26,627 nt of DNA from a virus, in IMG/VR virus record IMGVR_UViG_3300008264_000045, positions 1 through 26,627 of that record; one strand, given 5' to 3'. The position numbers and the translations under genes are program-made. The notes under the pieces are model-generated. The model searched no databases. It had not been told where the DNA came from and saw only the letters and a program-made list of their open reading frames with translations. Below are positions 11,245 to 19,603 of this stretch, piece by piece (the first letter of the stretch is position 1; every line of letters starts with the position of its first letter).

Positions 11245-11750
11245 TTCTTGCTATTCCCGCGAGAGCCGAACCACATCGCAATAATTGTCCCCAACAGAGC
11301 CATTTCATCAGCATCAAAGACTATTTCCATAATCTGAATCAACTCGCCAATAGACGTAACCTTGTCGCCGTGCATAAATATCCAGAGCATTGTCAAAAGG
11401 TTAATCAGGACAAGCTCAAACACAAAGATAAACGTAACGAAAGGACGGGTGGCTGCTGTAATGTCTTTAACCCACTGAGATGAATTCTCTAGGAGTTTCT
11501 CCTGATTGTTATAAATCATCCCCATCTGAGCCATGTATTGCTGGTGGTCTTGCTCATCGTTCTGGCGGACTTCTTCAGTCTTGTCAGCAGGCGAATAACC
11601 TTTCTCGGTCAGCCGAAGCTGCTGCTGCATCTGCATATGCAGAATGTCCAGCTCATGTTTCTTATCAGCACGATCCTGAAGCGTGTCAAATATTCTCGGA
11701 AACAGCGCAACGATATAGCCAGCAATACTCGATATAAGTGTAAGCATCAT
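11241..11750 (-). CDS. Putative holin with three membrane segments
   Basis: A 169-residue protein with hydrophobic segments at about residues 4-20 (LISSIAGYIVALFPRIF), 102-125 (RPFVTFIFVFELVLINLLTM...) and 150-163 (MALLGTIIAMWFGS). Between the first two lies a long charged coiled-coil-like stretch, and the C-terminus is basic (RGNSKK). This topology and position directly upstream of the lysozyme match the 3-TM holin family known from gene transfer agents (GTA_holin_3TM). It would permeabilise the inner membrane to release the endolysin. The assignment is by context and topology. Confidence 0.7.
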   Translation of the reverse strand: MMLTLISSIAGYIVALFPRIFDTLQDRADKKHELDILHMQMQQQLRLTEKGYSPADKTEEVRQNDEQDHQQYMAQMGMIYNNQEKLLENSSQWVKDITAATRPFVTFIFVFELVLINLLTMLWIFMHGDKVTSIGELIQIMEIVFDADEMALLGTIIAMWFGSRGNSKK

Positions 11751-11950
11751 TCCCCCATTAAAATCTTAGCCCTGAGTTCTCGCATCTTGCGAATTTCTTG
11801 AATAGCAACTTGAGTAGCGTTGTGCATGTCTAAATAAGTCATCGCCAATAGTGGAATAGCAATAACAAACGTCAATGCCATTATTGCAAGACATAATACG
11901 ATAACAAGCGATACGTCTGACTCATCCTTATTAGTATTATTACGCCCCAC
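11747..11950 (-). CDS. Small membrane protein (start uncertain)
   Basis: The C-terminal part is convincing: DESDVSLVIVLCLAIMALTF and VIAIPLLAMTYLDMHN form one long membrane segment, followed by a charged helix ending MRELRAKILMGE. The frame extends to an ATG at 12031, but the extra residues (QKNNKQAKGSSNMDWGNPVR) look unnatural and overlap a coding region in another frame. A GTG at 11950 with GGGG upstream is more plausible, giving 67 residues. It may be a lysis accessory or antiholin-like protein, since the holin follows with a 4-base overlap; that is inference. Confidence 0.6.
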   Translation of the reverse strand: MGRNNTNKDESDVSLVIVLCLAIMALTFVIAIPLLAMTYLDMHNATQVAIQEIRKMRELRAKILMGE

Positions 11951-12585
11951 ATCCACCCCACCACGAACAGGATTGCCCCAATCCATGTTGCTAGAGCCTT
12001 TAGCTTGTTTATTGTTCTTCTGCGTTGCCATGCGATTATTTGATTCTTCCGCAATTCTTCAGCTAAAGCAATGTTCTGTTCTTCAACTATTTGTTCCCAC
12101 ATAGACTCAAAACGAGTCCATACATCGCGTAATTCTGGTGGCGTGTGGTACACCATTAATTCCCGTACTTCTTTCAATGAGGCATCTAGCTGCGTTCTTA
12201 TCTGAATCCTTCTTAACGCTCTTCTAGCTAGGCTCTCATCCCCCTTGTATACCTTCTTAGAGTTAGCTTCTTCCTCGATAAAGGCTTTAGCTAACCTATC
12301 GTACTCGTCAATAAAGTTCCCTAGATGATCCCAGATGGTATTTAACGCATCTTGTGGATGAGTCTTAGAAACTTCCTGAACCCTCTTGACCTCCTCGTTA
12401 TATTGCTTAACCTGAGCAGGACTAGGATTTGTTATCTTATGGAATTGTTTCTTTAAGTCATCTAATACGTCTGATACATCACCGGCTGTGCTTTTAATTT
12501 CCTTATATAAAGCAACGCCACGCTTGCACAGGTCTATGGCAGTCGTGGCGGCTTTAAATGCAGCAGCTATAGTGATCGGATCAAT
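11881..12585 (-). CDS. Membrane-anchored helical phage protein with probable ATT start
   Basis: A 234-residue frame fills a 400-base stretch that otherwise looks empty. It begins IDPITIAAAFKAATTAIDLC, has a long alpha-helical body (KEIKSTAGDVSDVLDDLKKQ..., MWEQIVEEQNIALAEELRKN) and ends with a membrane helix (WIGAILFVVGWMWGVIILI) plus RMSQTYRLLSYYVLQ. Its first codon after the upstream TAA is AAC, then ATT at 12583-12585 with AAGGG 7 bases upstream; no ATG/GTG/TTG in frame lies near. Related proteins I recall begin MDPITIA, so ATT probably replaces ATG. Role unknown; near the lysis genes. Confidence 0.72.
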   Translation of the reverse strand: MDPITIAAAFKAATTAIDLCKRGVALYKEIKSTAGDVSDVLDDLKKQFHKITNPSPAQVKQYNEEVKRVQEVSKTHPQDALNTIWDHLGNFIDEYDRLAKAFIEEEANSKKVYKGDESLARRALRRIQIRTQLDASLKEVRELMVYHTPPELRDVWTRFESMWEQIVEEQNIALAEELRKNQIIAWQRRRTINKLKALATWIGAILFVVGWMWGVIILIRMSQTYRLLSYYVLQ

Positions 12586-12588
12586 GTT

Positions 12589-12954
12589 TTAACCCTTTAT
12601 ATGACCATTACCGCCTAACCACACAAGAAGGAATAATGCTCCAGCGCCTACGATCCAGAATATCTTCTTGACCACAGAACGACCCACTTCTTCATAGATT
12701 TTCTTGAAAGCAACCTCAGCAGCCTTTTCTGCAATATGGTTGATTTGCTCGTCAGTAAGTTGAACCTTTTCCACTTCTAGCTCCATTATTGGTTGATATT
12801 CGCCAATCTCGCCAAATTCACCCGCTACCGCCCTGTTAAATAACTCTCTACCGTAATCTTCTGGATCATCTGCTCTAGCGGTAAATGGTAACTTCTGACC
12901 GCTAATAGTGATAATCATATCAATACTAGTGTGCTCCGAGTTAGCCCATCTCAT
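12589..12954 (-). CDS. Membrane-anchored hypothetical protein, 121 aa
   Basis: The protein starts MRWANSEHTSIDMIITISGQ; the acidic middle (AGEFGEIGEYQPIMELEVEK) is followed by a helix (INHIAEKAAEVAFKKIYEEV) and a C-terminal membrane segment (IFWIVGAGALFLLVWLGGNG). The second methionine (MIITISGQ) is a possible start. The ATG overlaps the fibre gene stop (TAATG). Position between a tail fibre and the lysis region is common for small late membrane proteins of unknown function. Confidence 0.68.
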   Translation of the reverse strand: MRWANSEHTSIDMIITISGQKLPFTARADDPEDYGRELFNRAVAGEFGEIGEYQPIMELEVEKVQLTDEQINHIAEKAAEVAFKKIYEEVGRSVVKKIFWIVGAGALFLLVWLGGNGHIKG

Positions 12955-13739
12955 TAGCTAATCCGAAGGAATAGAGTCAATTTATATGGACTACTAGTTA
13001 ATGTGTTTTCTCCCATAGCTCTCCATGTACCAGAAAGAGCATTTGCACCGCGAGAGTAAAATGCAGAAACACCACCACCAGCGCTAATCGCAGCAGTTGC
13101 ATGACCACCAGCAGGGAAAATAGACGATCCTGAATATGTACTATCTGCACTAACAGAACTTGTAGCTATGTAACCATAAACATAAGTGCCAACAGCGCCA
13201 TACGATAGAGCAGCGATCTTAGCGCCTACATTAACCGTTACAGCGCCAGTAGAACCATCTACAGAAGTCACGCCAGTATTCGTAATCGTCGGGTTTCCTG
13301 ATACGCCTGTACCGTTAGAAACAGAAATACCAGTGCCAGCAGTAATCGTTCTAGCCACCGTAGTTGCCGATGCAGTACGCGCCACAATACCGTTAGAGCC
13401 GGGGTCAGATAATTTAGTAGAGCCACCAATAGCAGTATCCACATAAGCCGTTGTAGCGACCTTAGTAGAGTTATCGCTAGGAGATGCAGTAGTAGCCGTA
13501 GCAGATGACCCTAAAGCCACTGTAGAGCTAAATACAGCAGCACCAGAGCAAGTAAACGCGCCACCTACTGTAAAACCATCAGCATCAGTACCACTTTGCA
13601 TATCCTTTAACTGAGCCATTAACTCACGGATTGCATTATTGATACCAGATGGAGCACAGCCCTCAGCAATGTTAATTCCACCAATATCGGTATTGTTTGA
13701 CGCTGTTGAACTGTATTCAGATACTTTGTTCTTTGGCAT
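12954..13739 (-). CDS. Tail fibre-like protein, 261 aa
   Basis: A Ser/Thr/Gly/Ala-rich 261-residue protein. The N-terminus includes INNAIRELMAQLKDMQSGTD, a conserved fibre segment near attachment domains. Residues 80-105 contain SPSDNSTKVATTAYVDTAIG, a motif I associate with trimeric phage tail fibres, then TITAGTGISVSNGTG and GVTSVDGSTGAVTVN. The C-terminal part (SYGAVGTYVYGYIATSS... to TLFLRIS) probably forms the receptor-contacting or capping beta domain. It is likely virion surface exposed. The ATG has a strong GGGGGT site. Confidence 0.75.
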   Translation of the reverse strand: MPKNKVSEYSSTASNNTDIGGINIAEGCAPSGINNAIRELMAQLKDMQSGTDADGFTVGGAFTCSGAAVFSSTVALGSSATATTASPSDNSTKVATTAYVDTAIGGSTKLSDPGSNGIVARTASATTVARTITAGTGISVSNGTGVSGNPTITNTGVTSVDGSTGAVTVNVGAKIAALSYGAVGTYVYGYIATSSVSADSTYSGSSIFPAGGHATAAISAGGGVSAFYSRGANALSGTWRAMGENTLTSSPYKLTLFLRIS

Positions 13740-15652
13740 TATTGACCCCCTAATAGACCTGTTACTGTACCTAGAGCAGCAGCACCCGGAACATTGCCAA
13801 TAGGACGCATACCTTGAGTTCTACGCTGCAATTCCTGCAATATAGCCCTCTGCTCAATAGGATCAACAGCAAATAACCGTTTTTGCAACTCAGCAGAAGT
13901 CTCTCCGCTAATACCTTTAGTTCTAGCTAAACCCTGACGCGCAATATCCATAGCAACGCCAGTAAGTCCTCGAGTCGCATAAGACTGAGCTAATTGACCT
14001 AGTTCAGCAGCACCCTCAGAAGTAGCTAGTCTCTCACCAGTTTGAGAGCCACCCATCAACGCCTTAGCAGTCTTAGTTTGACCCTCAAGAGCATCAACAT
14101 ATCTTACAAAATCACGATACTGACCTTCATCAGTAAAGGCATAACGCATCAATGATTTCTGTTTATCGCTCTTAAATATCTGACGAGCAAAATCTCCACC
14201 CTTAAAGCTCTCAAGACGAGAATTAACGTCAGCCATCATGCCAAGACGAAACGCCTCTTTCTCAGCATCATTCATCTTCTTTAACTGATCGTATGCTTGT
14301 TTATATTCAAGTTTTTGATACTTTTGACCAGACTCAAATGCAGAACGAATACGCTCGTTATCAGCAAATTCAGCATTAGCCTTTGCATATATCGGATTCT
14401 TAGCCTTAATAAGATCATTAAACTCTTTTCTTACCGTAGCTACATCACGACCATATCCTGTTACTTTATTGGTAACCGAGTCTGTTTCTCTTTCAACAAT
14501 ACGATCAAGGCCAATCTTTATTTGGTGCATTACCTGAGTAGGAACCTTCCTATCACTTAGGAAAATATCCAAGTCTGGCAACGTATCTCCGTAAACCGCA
14601 GCACGTTTCTGAGCTTCACGATAAGCCTCTTGAAACACTGGACGATCCATGAATTGACGGAAATCTTTAGCAAAAACATTCTTGCTATACGCTTCTGGAT
14701 ATTTAGAACTAGCCGCAGACTTTTGATTTTCAGCTAAGAAATTAAGATATTCGTAACCATTAACATTCTTGCCAAGTCCAGCCCTATCAACTAATCCCTT
14801 CACAATGTCGCTAGGTTGGTCAATCATCCGAGACTCAAGGAATCTAGCTGTAGCCGCCTTTTGTCCAGAAGGAACAACATAGGCCGAATAAGCTAAGTCC
14901 TGAAGGCTTTTGCCCAAATCTGCAATTACAGGACGAGGAACACCAACACGTTGCATTTCTGCCAAAAGTTCTCTTGCCTCATCAACAGACAAGTTTTCTT
15001 TCTTTAGCGCATTAGCAATCATCTTAGAAGCTGCGCCCGGCTGATCTCCAATGCCAGAAGCAGTCAAAACATTACGGATAACCTTGCCTGCACCCTGAAT
15101 CGCAACAGGAACTACGCCTCCTATAGCAGCGCCAAAAACGCCCGTTTCCAGAGCCTTTCCAGATACATCCTCAGTAGCCGTACCAGCACCAGTTAAAGCC
15201 CCTGTAGCGCCTCCTACAGCCGCACCTCGAGCTACTTGACCCGGCAAAGTCGTTCCAGTAATAGCCTCCTGAACTACAGGGCCAGCCCTACCTAAAGCCT
15301 TATAAGCCCCAAAAGGAGCAGCCAAAGCACCACCAAACTCAGTAACACCGCCAGCAACCGGATATTCCTTCTGGAATGCTTGTTGTTGCGCTCTCAGACG
15401 GTTACGCATTTCCTCATATTGCTGACCAGAAATAGCGCCAGTTCTCAGAGCCGCCTCGAGTTCCTCGCCAAATCCAAACGTAGCACCTTGTACAGCAGAC
15501 CTAGCAGCCTCAGCCCTCGGAGAAAACGGAATACTAGGAGCCATCACAGAACCCTGCATGTTCCTATCAATAGCAGCCGCAATCTCCTGATCTGACATGT
15601 AATCAGGAAACTCAACTCTACCCATACCGGGAACTTCAATGACCTTAGCCAT
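13739..15652 (-). CDS. Large internal virion / DNA ejection protein, 637 aa
   Basis: It begins MAKVIEVPGMGRVEFPDYMS followed by DQEIAAAIDRNM, a small N-terminal motif found in many phage structural proteins. Residues about 100-190 are Gly/Ala rich and amphipathic or hydrophobic (GGVTEFGGALAAPFGAYKAL, GAAVGGATGALTGAGTATED, VFGAAIGGVVPVAI), as expected for a protein that inserts into the host envelope during ejection. The rest is a long helical, charged rod. Position after two other Ala/Gln-rich proteins in the late operon supports a set of ejected internal virion proteins. No lytic transglycosylase motif is visible. Confidence 0.65.
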   Translation of the reverse strand: MAKVIEVPGMGRVEFPDYMSDQEIAAAIDRNMQGSVMAPSIPFSPRAEAARSAVQGATFGFGEELEAALRTGAISGQQYEEMRNRLRAQQQAFQKEYPVAGGVTEFGGALAAPFGAYKALGRAGPVVQEAITGTTLPGQVARGAAVGGATGALTGAGTATEDVSGKALETGVFGAAIGGVVPVAIQGAGKVIRNVLTASGIGDQPGAASKMIANALKKENLSVDEARELLAEMQRVGVPRPVIADLGKSLQDLAYSAYVVPSGQKAATARFLESRMIDQPSDIVKGLVDRAGLGKNVNGYEYLNFLAENQKSAASSKYPEAYSKNVFAKDFRQFMDRPVFQEAYREAQKRAAVYGDTLPDLDIFLSDRKVPTQVMHQIKIGLDRIVERETDSVTNKVTGYGRDVATVRKEFNDLIKAKNPIYAKANAEFADNERIRSAFESGQKYQKLEYKQAYDQLKKMNDAEKEAFRLGMMADVNSRLESFKGGDFARQIFKSDKQKSLMRYAFTDEGQYRDFVRYVDALEGQTKTAKALMGGSQTGERLATSEGAAELGQLAQSYATRGLTGVAMDIARQGLARTKGISGETSAELQKRLFAVDPIEQRAILQELQRRTQGMRPIGNVPGAAALGTVTGLLGGQ

Positions 15653-17256
15653 TATTCAATCCTTCCAGTAGCAGGGTTGTATTTCTTAACTGGAGATTTA
15701 GGCGCTTCGATCTTGTAATACTTGGAATATTTGCTTGCAACAGGGTCTTGGCTCATCAACTCATAATTAGCCTGATGAGAACTGATTTTCTGTTGAGCAA
15801 CCTTCTCCAAAGATGACAATAGAGCCTGAATCTCGCCAGCAGTAAAGTCACGAAGATTTCCACCAGCAGCCCTAGCAATCAAACTACGCTCATTCTCAGT
15901 AATAGCGCCTTGACCCTTCATAGCCTCAGCAGCCTGAAGTTCCAAACTAGCAAGTTGCTGCATTGCCACAGCAGTTCTCTGAAGTTTTTCTTGCGTATCC
16001 TTACCAGTAACACCCATAGCTGTTGCCATCTGGTCAACTGATCTAGGAACGCCAGCCCTAAAACTATCGTAAACGCCAGCTTGAATTACTGGACGCAAAC
16101 GATTAATTGCACCTAAAGTATTAGACGCAGACTTTGCTTGTGCGAAAGATGCTCGAGTATCCTCAACAACACCCTTTGCAAACTCTTTCTCCATCTCACG
16201 ACTACCCATATCAATAACGGTAGCCTGAGCACGACGACGCTTGATTTCAGCAGCCTGAAGTGTCGGGTCTAAGTCCTCTAGCAGTTTTGCATCTGCCTTC
16301 AGAATATCGTTTTGCTCACTAATAATTTGCTCCTGAGTCATGTTAGGAGCACGTTTTTTCAGCGATTCAACACGTTTCTTTAGCGTCGGGAATACAGCCT
16401 CAAGTTGTGGATCAACCTGATTTACCAAACCTTCCTTACGAGCCTGAGCACGAAGATTAGCCGCTATATCCTGAGACTTTTTAGCCTCATCTAACTTACC
16501 GATAGCAGTATAGTAATCAGCATCAATATCAGCAGAATCAATCTTTGATTGCAGTTCTGAAACTCTAGGGGTAATGGTTTGTGCCGTCTGGATAGGCTGA
16601 GGACGCTCAACCATCGCAGGAATAGTTTGTCCCGGAGCAGTAACAGTTAAAGGTTCACCCGGCATAGGAACAGGCATAGCCTCTGCAACCGGAGTAGGAG
16701 CAGGAGGCTGAGACATACGAGACTTACGATAAGACTCTAATGCACTACGTTGAGCAACCATCTCAAGCGCTTTATCAGGATTGTTCCTCAAGAAAGCAAT
16801 CAGAGAAGGATTATCCTTAACATTAGGATCAGTAGTTATTAGATTCTCAATAGATTGGAATGCTTGCTGTTGGCGCTGCAATGCCTGTAATGTTTTTGCT
16901 CTTTCAAGTTGCTGACCCTGAATCTGTTGCTGCATTGCGAAGTTTTGCAATCCTTGTTGAGCAACTTGACCAGCCGTACCGTAACCAGCGCCTAAAGCAC
17001 CTAGAACATTTTGAATCGCAGATCGACGAGGGCCTTGAGAACCCATGCCTTGAGCCAATGCAGCAGCAGCTCCAAGCAGACCGGCAATGTTAGAACGCTG
17101 ACTTAGTTGTTGAGTCTGTTCAGCACCTAGAAGCCCTTCAAATCCAGCAGGAACACCGCCAAAGACGTTAGGGATATAGTCCATCAATCCAGAGCTTTGA
17201 TATGGCTTCCCGGTCATTTGTGACCATGCGGCTTGTTCTTCAGGAGAAAGTGCCAT
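15652..17256 (-). CDS. Internal virion protein, Gln-rich, 534 aa
   Basis: It starts MALSPEEQAAWSQMTGKPYQ. Residues about 55-100 are Gly/Ala rich (IAGLLGAAAALAQGMGSQGP), then a strongly Gln-rich helical region (FAMQQQIQGQQLERAKTLQA, LQRQQQAFQ). After a proline-rich linker (PPAPTPVAEAMPVPMPGEPL) come long helices including AMKGQGAITENERSLIARAA and KVAQQKISSHQANYELM. This composition is typical of podoviral internal or ejection proteins. I assign by composition and order, not by a specific family. It overlaps the next gene by one base. Confidence 0.62.
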   Translation of the reverse strand: MALSPEEQAAWSQMTGKPYQSSGLMDYIPNVFGGVPAGFEGLLGAEQTQQLSQRSNIAGLLGAAAALAQGMGSQGPRRSAIQNVLGALGAGYGTAGQVAQQGLQNFAMQQQIQGQQLERAKTLQALQRQQQAFQSIENLITTDPNVKDNPSLIAFLRNNPDKALEMVAQRSALESYRKSRMSQPPAPTPVAEAMPVPMPGEPLTVTAPGQTIPAMVERPQPIQTAQTITPRVSELQSKIDSADIDADYYTAIGKLDEAKKSQDIAANLRAQARKEGLVNQVDPQLEAVFPTLKKRVESLKKRAPNMTQEQIISEQNDILKADAKLLEDLDPTLQAAEIKRRRAQATVIDMGSREMEKEFAKGVVEDTRASFAQAKSASNTLGAINRLRPVIQAGVYDSFRAGVPRSVDQMATAMGVTGKDTQEKLQRTAVAMQQLASLELQAAEAMKGQGAITENERSLIARAAGGNLRDFTAGEIQALLSSLEKVAQQKISSHQANYELMSQDPVASKYSKYYKIEAPKSPVKKYNPATGRIE

Positions 17257-17263
17257 ACATCAC

Positions 17264-17671
17264 CTATAGCAAAGAAACAGGAGCAGGACGCATTACATTC
17301 TGCTGCTGAGGATTCAATAAACTCATATAGTCAACCGGAGGAATTTGAGCGCCGGGACGAACAGACGCGCCCATGCCTGCCATACGAGGCTGCTGACCAA
17401 ATCCTAGAGCCTGACCTACTTGGTTATATGCCCCTGCTGCTTGACCAACATTAGAAAGCATCCCGCCTTGACCAAATATCGGGCCTCTAAATGCTTCAGT
17501 AATTCCTTGACCAATGCCGCCTAGAGTAGGATCAAATCCGAATAACGAGCCGCCACCAAAACTTGAACCAGCAGCACCAGCAGCCATAGAAGCAGTCAGA
17601 GGATTTACAGCAGCCCCTAACGATGGAGCTACAACAGAACCGACTGCACCAGCCGTAATAGGATCACCCAT
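17264..17671 (-). CDS. Small Gly/Ala-rich virion protein, 135 aa
   Basis: A low-complexity 135-residue protein: MGDPITAGAVGSVVAPSLGA, GAAGSSFGGGSLFGFDPTLG and later QALGFGQQPRMAGMGASVRP. The hydrophobic small-residue stretches could form a membrane-active or core-packing segment. It shares a one-base overlap with the upstream Ala/Gln-rich gene and lies in the run of probable ejection proteins. Specific function not recognised. Confidence 0.6.
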   Translation of the reverse strand: MGDPITAGAVGSVVAPSLGAAVNPLTASMAAGAAGSSFGGGSLFGFDPTLGGIGQGITEAFRGPIFGQGGMLSNVGQAAGAYNQVGQALGFGQQPRMAGMGASVRPGAQIPPVDYMSLLNPQQQNVMRPAPVSLL

Positions 17672-18405
17672 TATTTACCTCCTTGTGGTGTCGCACTCTG
17701 AGTCACTATCTGACCCTGTGGAGCACCATAAATCAATCCAGCATATTGCTGTAGCTTCATAGCAGGTAGATTCTGCTCAAAGTTATAACGGTTAATAGCG
17801 TCCTGAAGCTCTGCTGCGCTCTGCTGTTCTCTAGCGCCGCCAACAGTCAATAGACGCTGAATATCTGCATAGTCCTGAGCAGCCATAGCAGGAGCATTTC
17901 TAGTAGCTTCCATCTGACGCTGACGCTCCGCTTCTGCACTCTGATACGCTAGTTGACCACCTTGCTCAGCAAGTGCGCGAGCAAATATATCTTGAGCCTG
18001 ACCTGCTTGTTGACCCATCGCAGATGAGCCATATCTACCGCGAGAAGCGGCTTCAGACTGAAGATTCTGAATGTTGCGAGTGAATTGCTCACCAGACAAT
18101 CTATTAGCTTGCTCCAAAGCACCCGCTAGAAAAGGATTAACACCTTGTCCTTGAATCGTAGCTAGTGTTTGTTGTTGAGCAGCCTGAGTCAGCGGAGAAC
18201 CAGCTAAAGCACGTTGTTCAGCAAGTCCTAGAGCTTGCGTAGTAGCCTCAGACGGACTTACATACGTTTGACCCGGAAAGAAGGATGGAGTGGTTCCCTG
18301 ATAAAGACGTTTAGCTTCACCAAGACCATACTCAACATAAGGCTTGAGTGTTGGATCAATCTCAGCCCTAGCTGTTTGTGTTTGAGTACCGCCGCCACCG
18401 CCCAT
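17671..18405 (-). CDS. Ala/Gln-rich internal virion or tail protein, 244 aa
   Basis: It starts MGGGGGTQTQTARAEIDPTL and PYVEYGLGEAKRLYQGTTPS, then FFPGQTYVSPSEATTQAL. A long helical Gln/Ala-rich section follows (LAEQRALAGSPLTQAAQQQT, AEAERQRQMEATRNAPAMAA), then YAGLIYGAPQGQIVTQSA at the end. The FxPGQTYxxPS...T motif recurs in phage proteins of this type that I recall as internal or tail-tube-associated. Late-operon position between the GNAT-like gene and other Ala-rich genes supports a virion role. Confidence 0.6.
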   Translation of the reverse strand: MGGGGGTQTQTARAEIDPTLKPYVEYGLGEAKRLYQGTTPSFFPGQTYVSPSEATTQALGLAEQRALAGSPLTQAAQQQTLATIQGQGVNPFLAGALEQANRLSGEQFTRNIQNLQSEAASRGRYGSSAMGQQAGQAQDIFARALAEQGGQLAYQSAEAERQRQMEATRNAPAMAAQDYADIQRLLTVGGAREQQSAAELQDAINRYNFEQNLPAMKLQQYAGLIYGAPQGQIVTQSATPQGGK

Positions 18406-18407
18406 AA

Positions 18408-18806
18408 TTACACCTCACAAATCCATTGTTTAGGACGGAATCCATAAGCCGCCGCCCTTCTATCCCAACCGCGCCTATGGCTAGAAAATGTCAGATATTT
18501 GACGTTAGCTTGAGCCGCCATGCCTTTAATGTATTTTAAGGCATTTTCGACAACTTCATAGCTATTTTCTAACGAATAAGCAGCCCATACATGCAGAGTC
18601 TCACCCATCGGTTGTAAGACAAAGAAGCCCTTATAGTGGTTATTCTCTATCAGTACAAAAAGTAAACTTTTCTGATTGAAACAGTCGGTATATACATCCT
18701 CAACTATCCAACCATCATTTCCCCTGCTTCTAATTTTCTCTAACGCTGGCTTTATACTTTCCCACCAGCCCCTAAGTTGTTGTGGCTCAATATATTTGTA
18801 TTCCAT
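18408..18806 (-). CDS. GNAT-like phage protein, 132 aa
   Basis: A 132-residue alpha/beta protein: WWESIKPALEKIRSRGNDGW, IVEDVYTDCFNQKSLLFVLI, GFFVLQPMGETLHVWAAYSL, then a helix and KYLTFSSHRRGWDRRAAAYG with FRPKQWICEV at the end. The strand order and the closing R-x-A-A-x-x-G-F segment resemble the GNAT-like fold of T7 gp13-type phage proteins. The acetyl-CoA-binding Q/RxxGxG/A loop is not clear, so it may be structural rather than catalytic. It sits among virion genes, overlapping its upstream neighbour by one base. Confidence 0.6.
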   Translation of the reverse strand: MEYKYIEPQQLRGWWESIKPALEKIRSRGNDGWIVEDVYTDCFNQKSLLFVLIENNHYKGFFVLQPMGETLHVWAAYSLENSYEVVENALKYIKGMAAQANVKYLTFSSHRRGWDRRAAAYGFRPKQWICEV

Positions 18807-19603
18807 TAACCAACGATAATGTATCCGTATGTTTTATTCGCAGTCGAGTTAGCCCAATGGGTTATCGTCGCCTGACCTCTTTGTTGACTTGACACATAAA
18901 CATTACTTGTTGCAGACGGAGCAACATAAGCAACTGTAACTATAGCACTAGGGATCGATGGTCTAGTCGGACTAGAACTAGTAGGATATTGTTCAATTGA
19001 AACTCCTACGTCAGATACTCTCCACATTATCTGAATGTAATCATTTGCTTGCAATTCTATAAAATAATTCATTGCAGCAATTAAGTGCGACGGATCACCA
19101 GTAGATTTCCTAGCAGGCATACTAAAACGACTATTTGATCCTGCTATATCCGATCCATTCTTCCTGAACCATATATCCGTGTCCTGAGAATCATTCGTCG
19201 TATTCTTTAACTGAATAGAAAACTGGATGTTGTAAATCCCGTAATTCCTTACGTTAACTCTTGACGTATTGGAAACATAGACACCAGACGAATAATCCGT
19301 CGTATTTAAAGCTACAGCATAAGCAGTCGCAGTATCCGCAGCAGTCTGGTCTGTAGAGTCCTGAAACGCTCCATACGGAGCTGAATCAGCCTCAGCAGCA
19401 TCAGATACAGGCGTGAAGAAAATCAGGCTCTCATTGCCTATACGCTCATCGTAGAGGGTAGTTGTCGTAGCGTTACCAGTTGCCAGAGTAATAAGACCAG
19501 TGTTATTAGTCTTACCATCCATAATTCCACGAACAACCTCAGACACTTGACGAGGATCAGCGCCAAATACCGGAAGCGTTCTAAATTGTGCAACTCTAGT
19601 CAT
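18806..19603 (-). CDS. Tail fibre / receptor-binding protein with C1q-like domain
   Basis: The N-terminus (MTRVAQFRTLPVFGADPRQV, SEVVRGIMDGKTNNTGLITL) looks like a virion-attachment segment that recurs in phage tail proteins. Residues about 115-230 read as a jelly-roll C1q/TNF-like domain: NYGIYNIQFSIQLKNTTN, DIWFRKNGSDIAGSNSRF, NYFIELQANDYIQIMWRVSD and IPSAIVTVAYV. Such domains trimerise and bind ligands at fibre tips. The gene overlaps the gp10-like gene by 4 bases, so the protein probably attaches near the tail hub. Receptor unknown. Confidence 0.7.
   Translation of the reverse strand: MTRVAQFRTLPVFGADPRQVSEVVRGIMDGKTNNTGLITLATGNATTTTLYDERIGNESLIFFTPVSDAAEADSAPYGAFQDSTDQTAADTATAYAVALNTTDYSSGVYVSNTSRVNVRNYGIYNIQFSIQLKNTTNDSQDTDIWFRKNGSDIAGSNSRFSMPARKSTGDPSHLIAAMNYFIELQANDYIQIMWRVSDVGVSIEQYPTSSSPTRPSIPSAIVTVAYVAPSATSNVYVSSQQRGQATITHWANSTANKTYGYIIVG

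Noticed and set aside
11226-11801. Plus-strand frames opposite the holin gene
   Set aside because: No ribosome binding sites; the opposite frame encodes membrane segments and overlaps its neighbours in the normal phage pattern.
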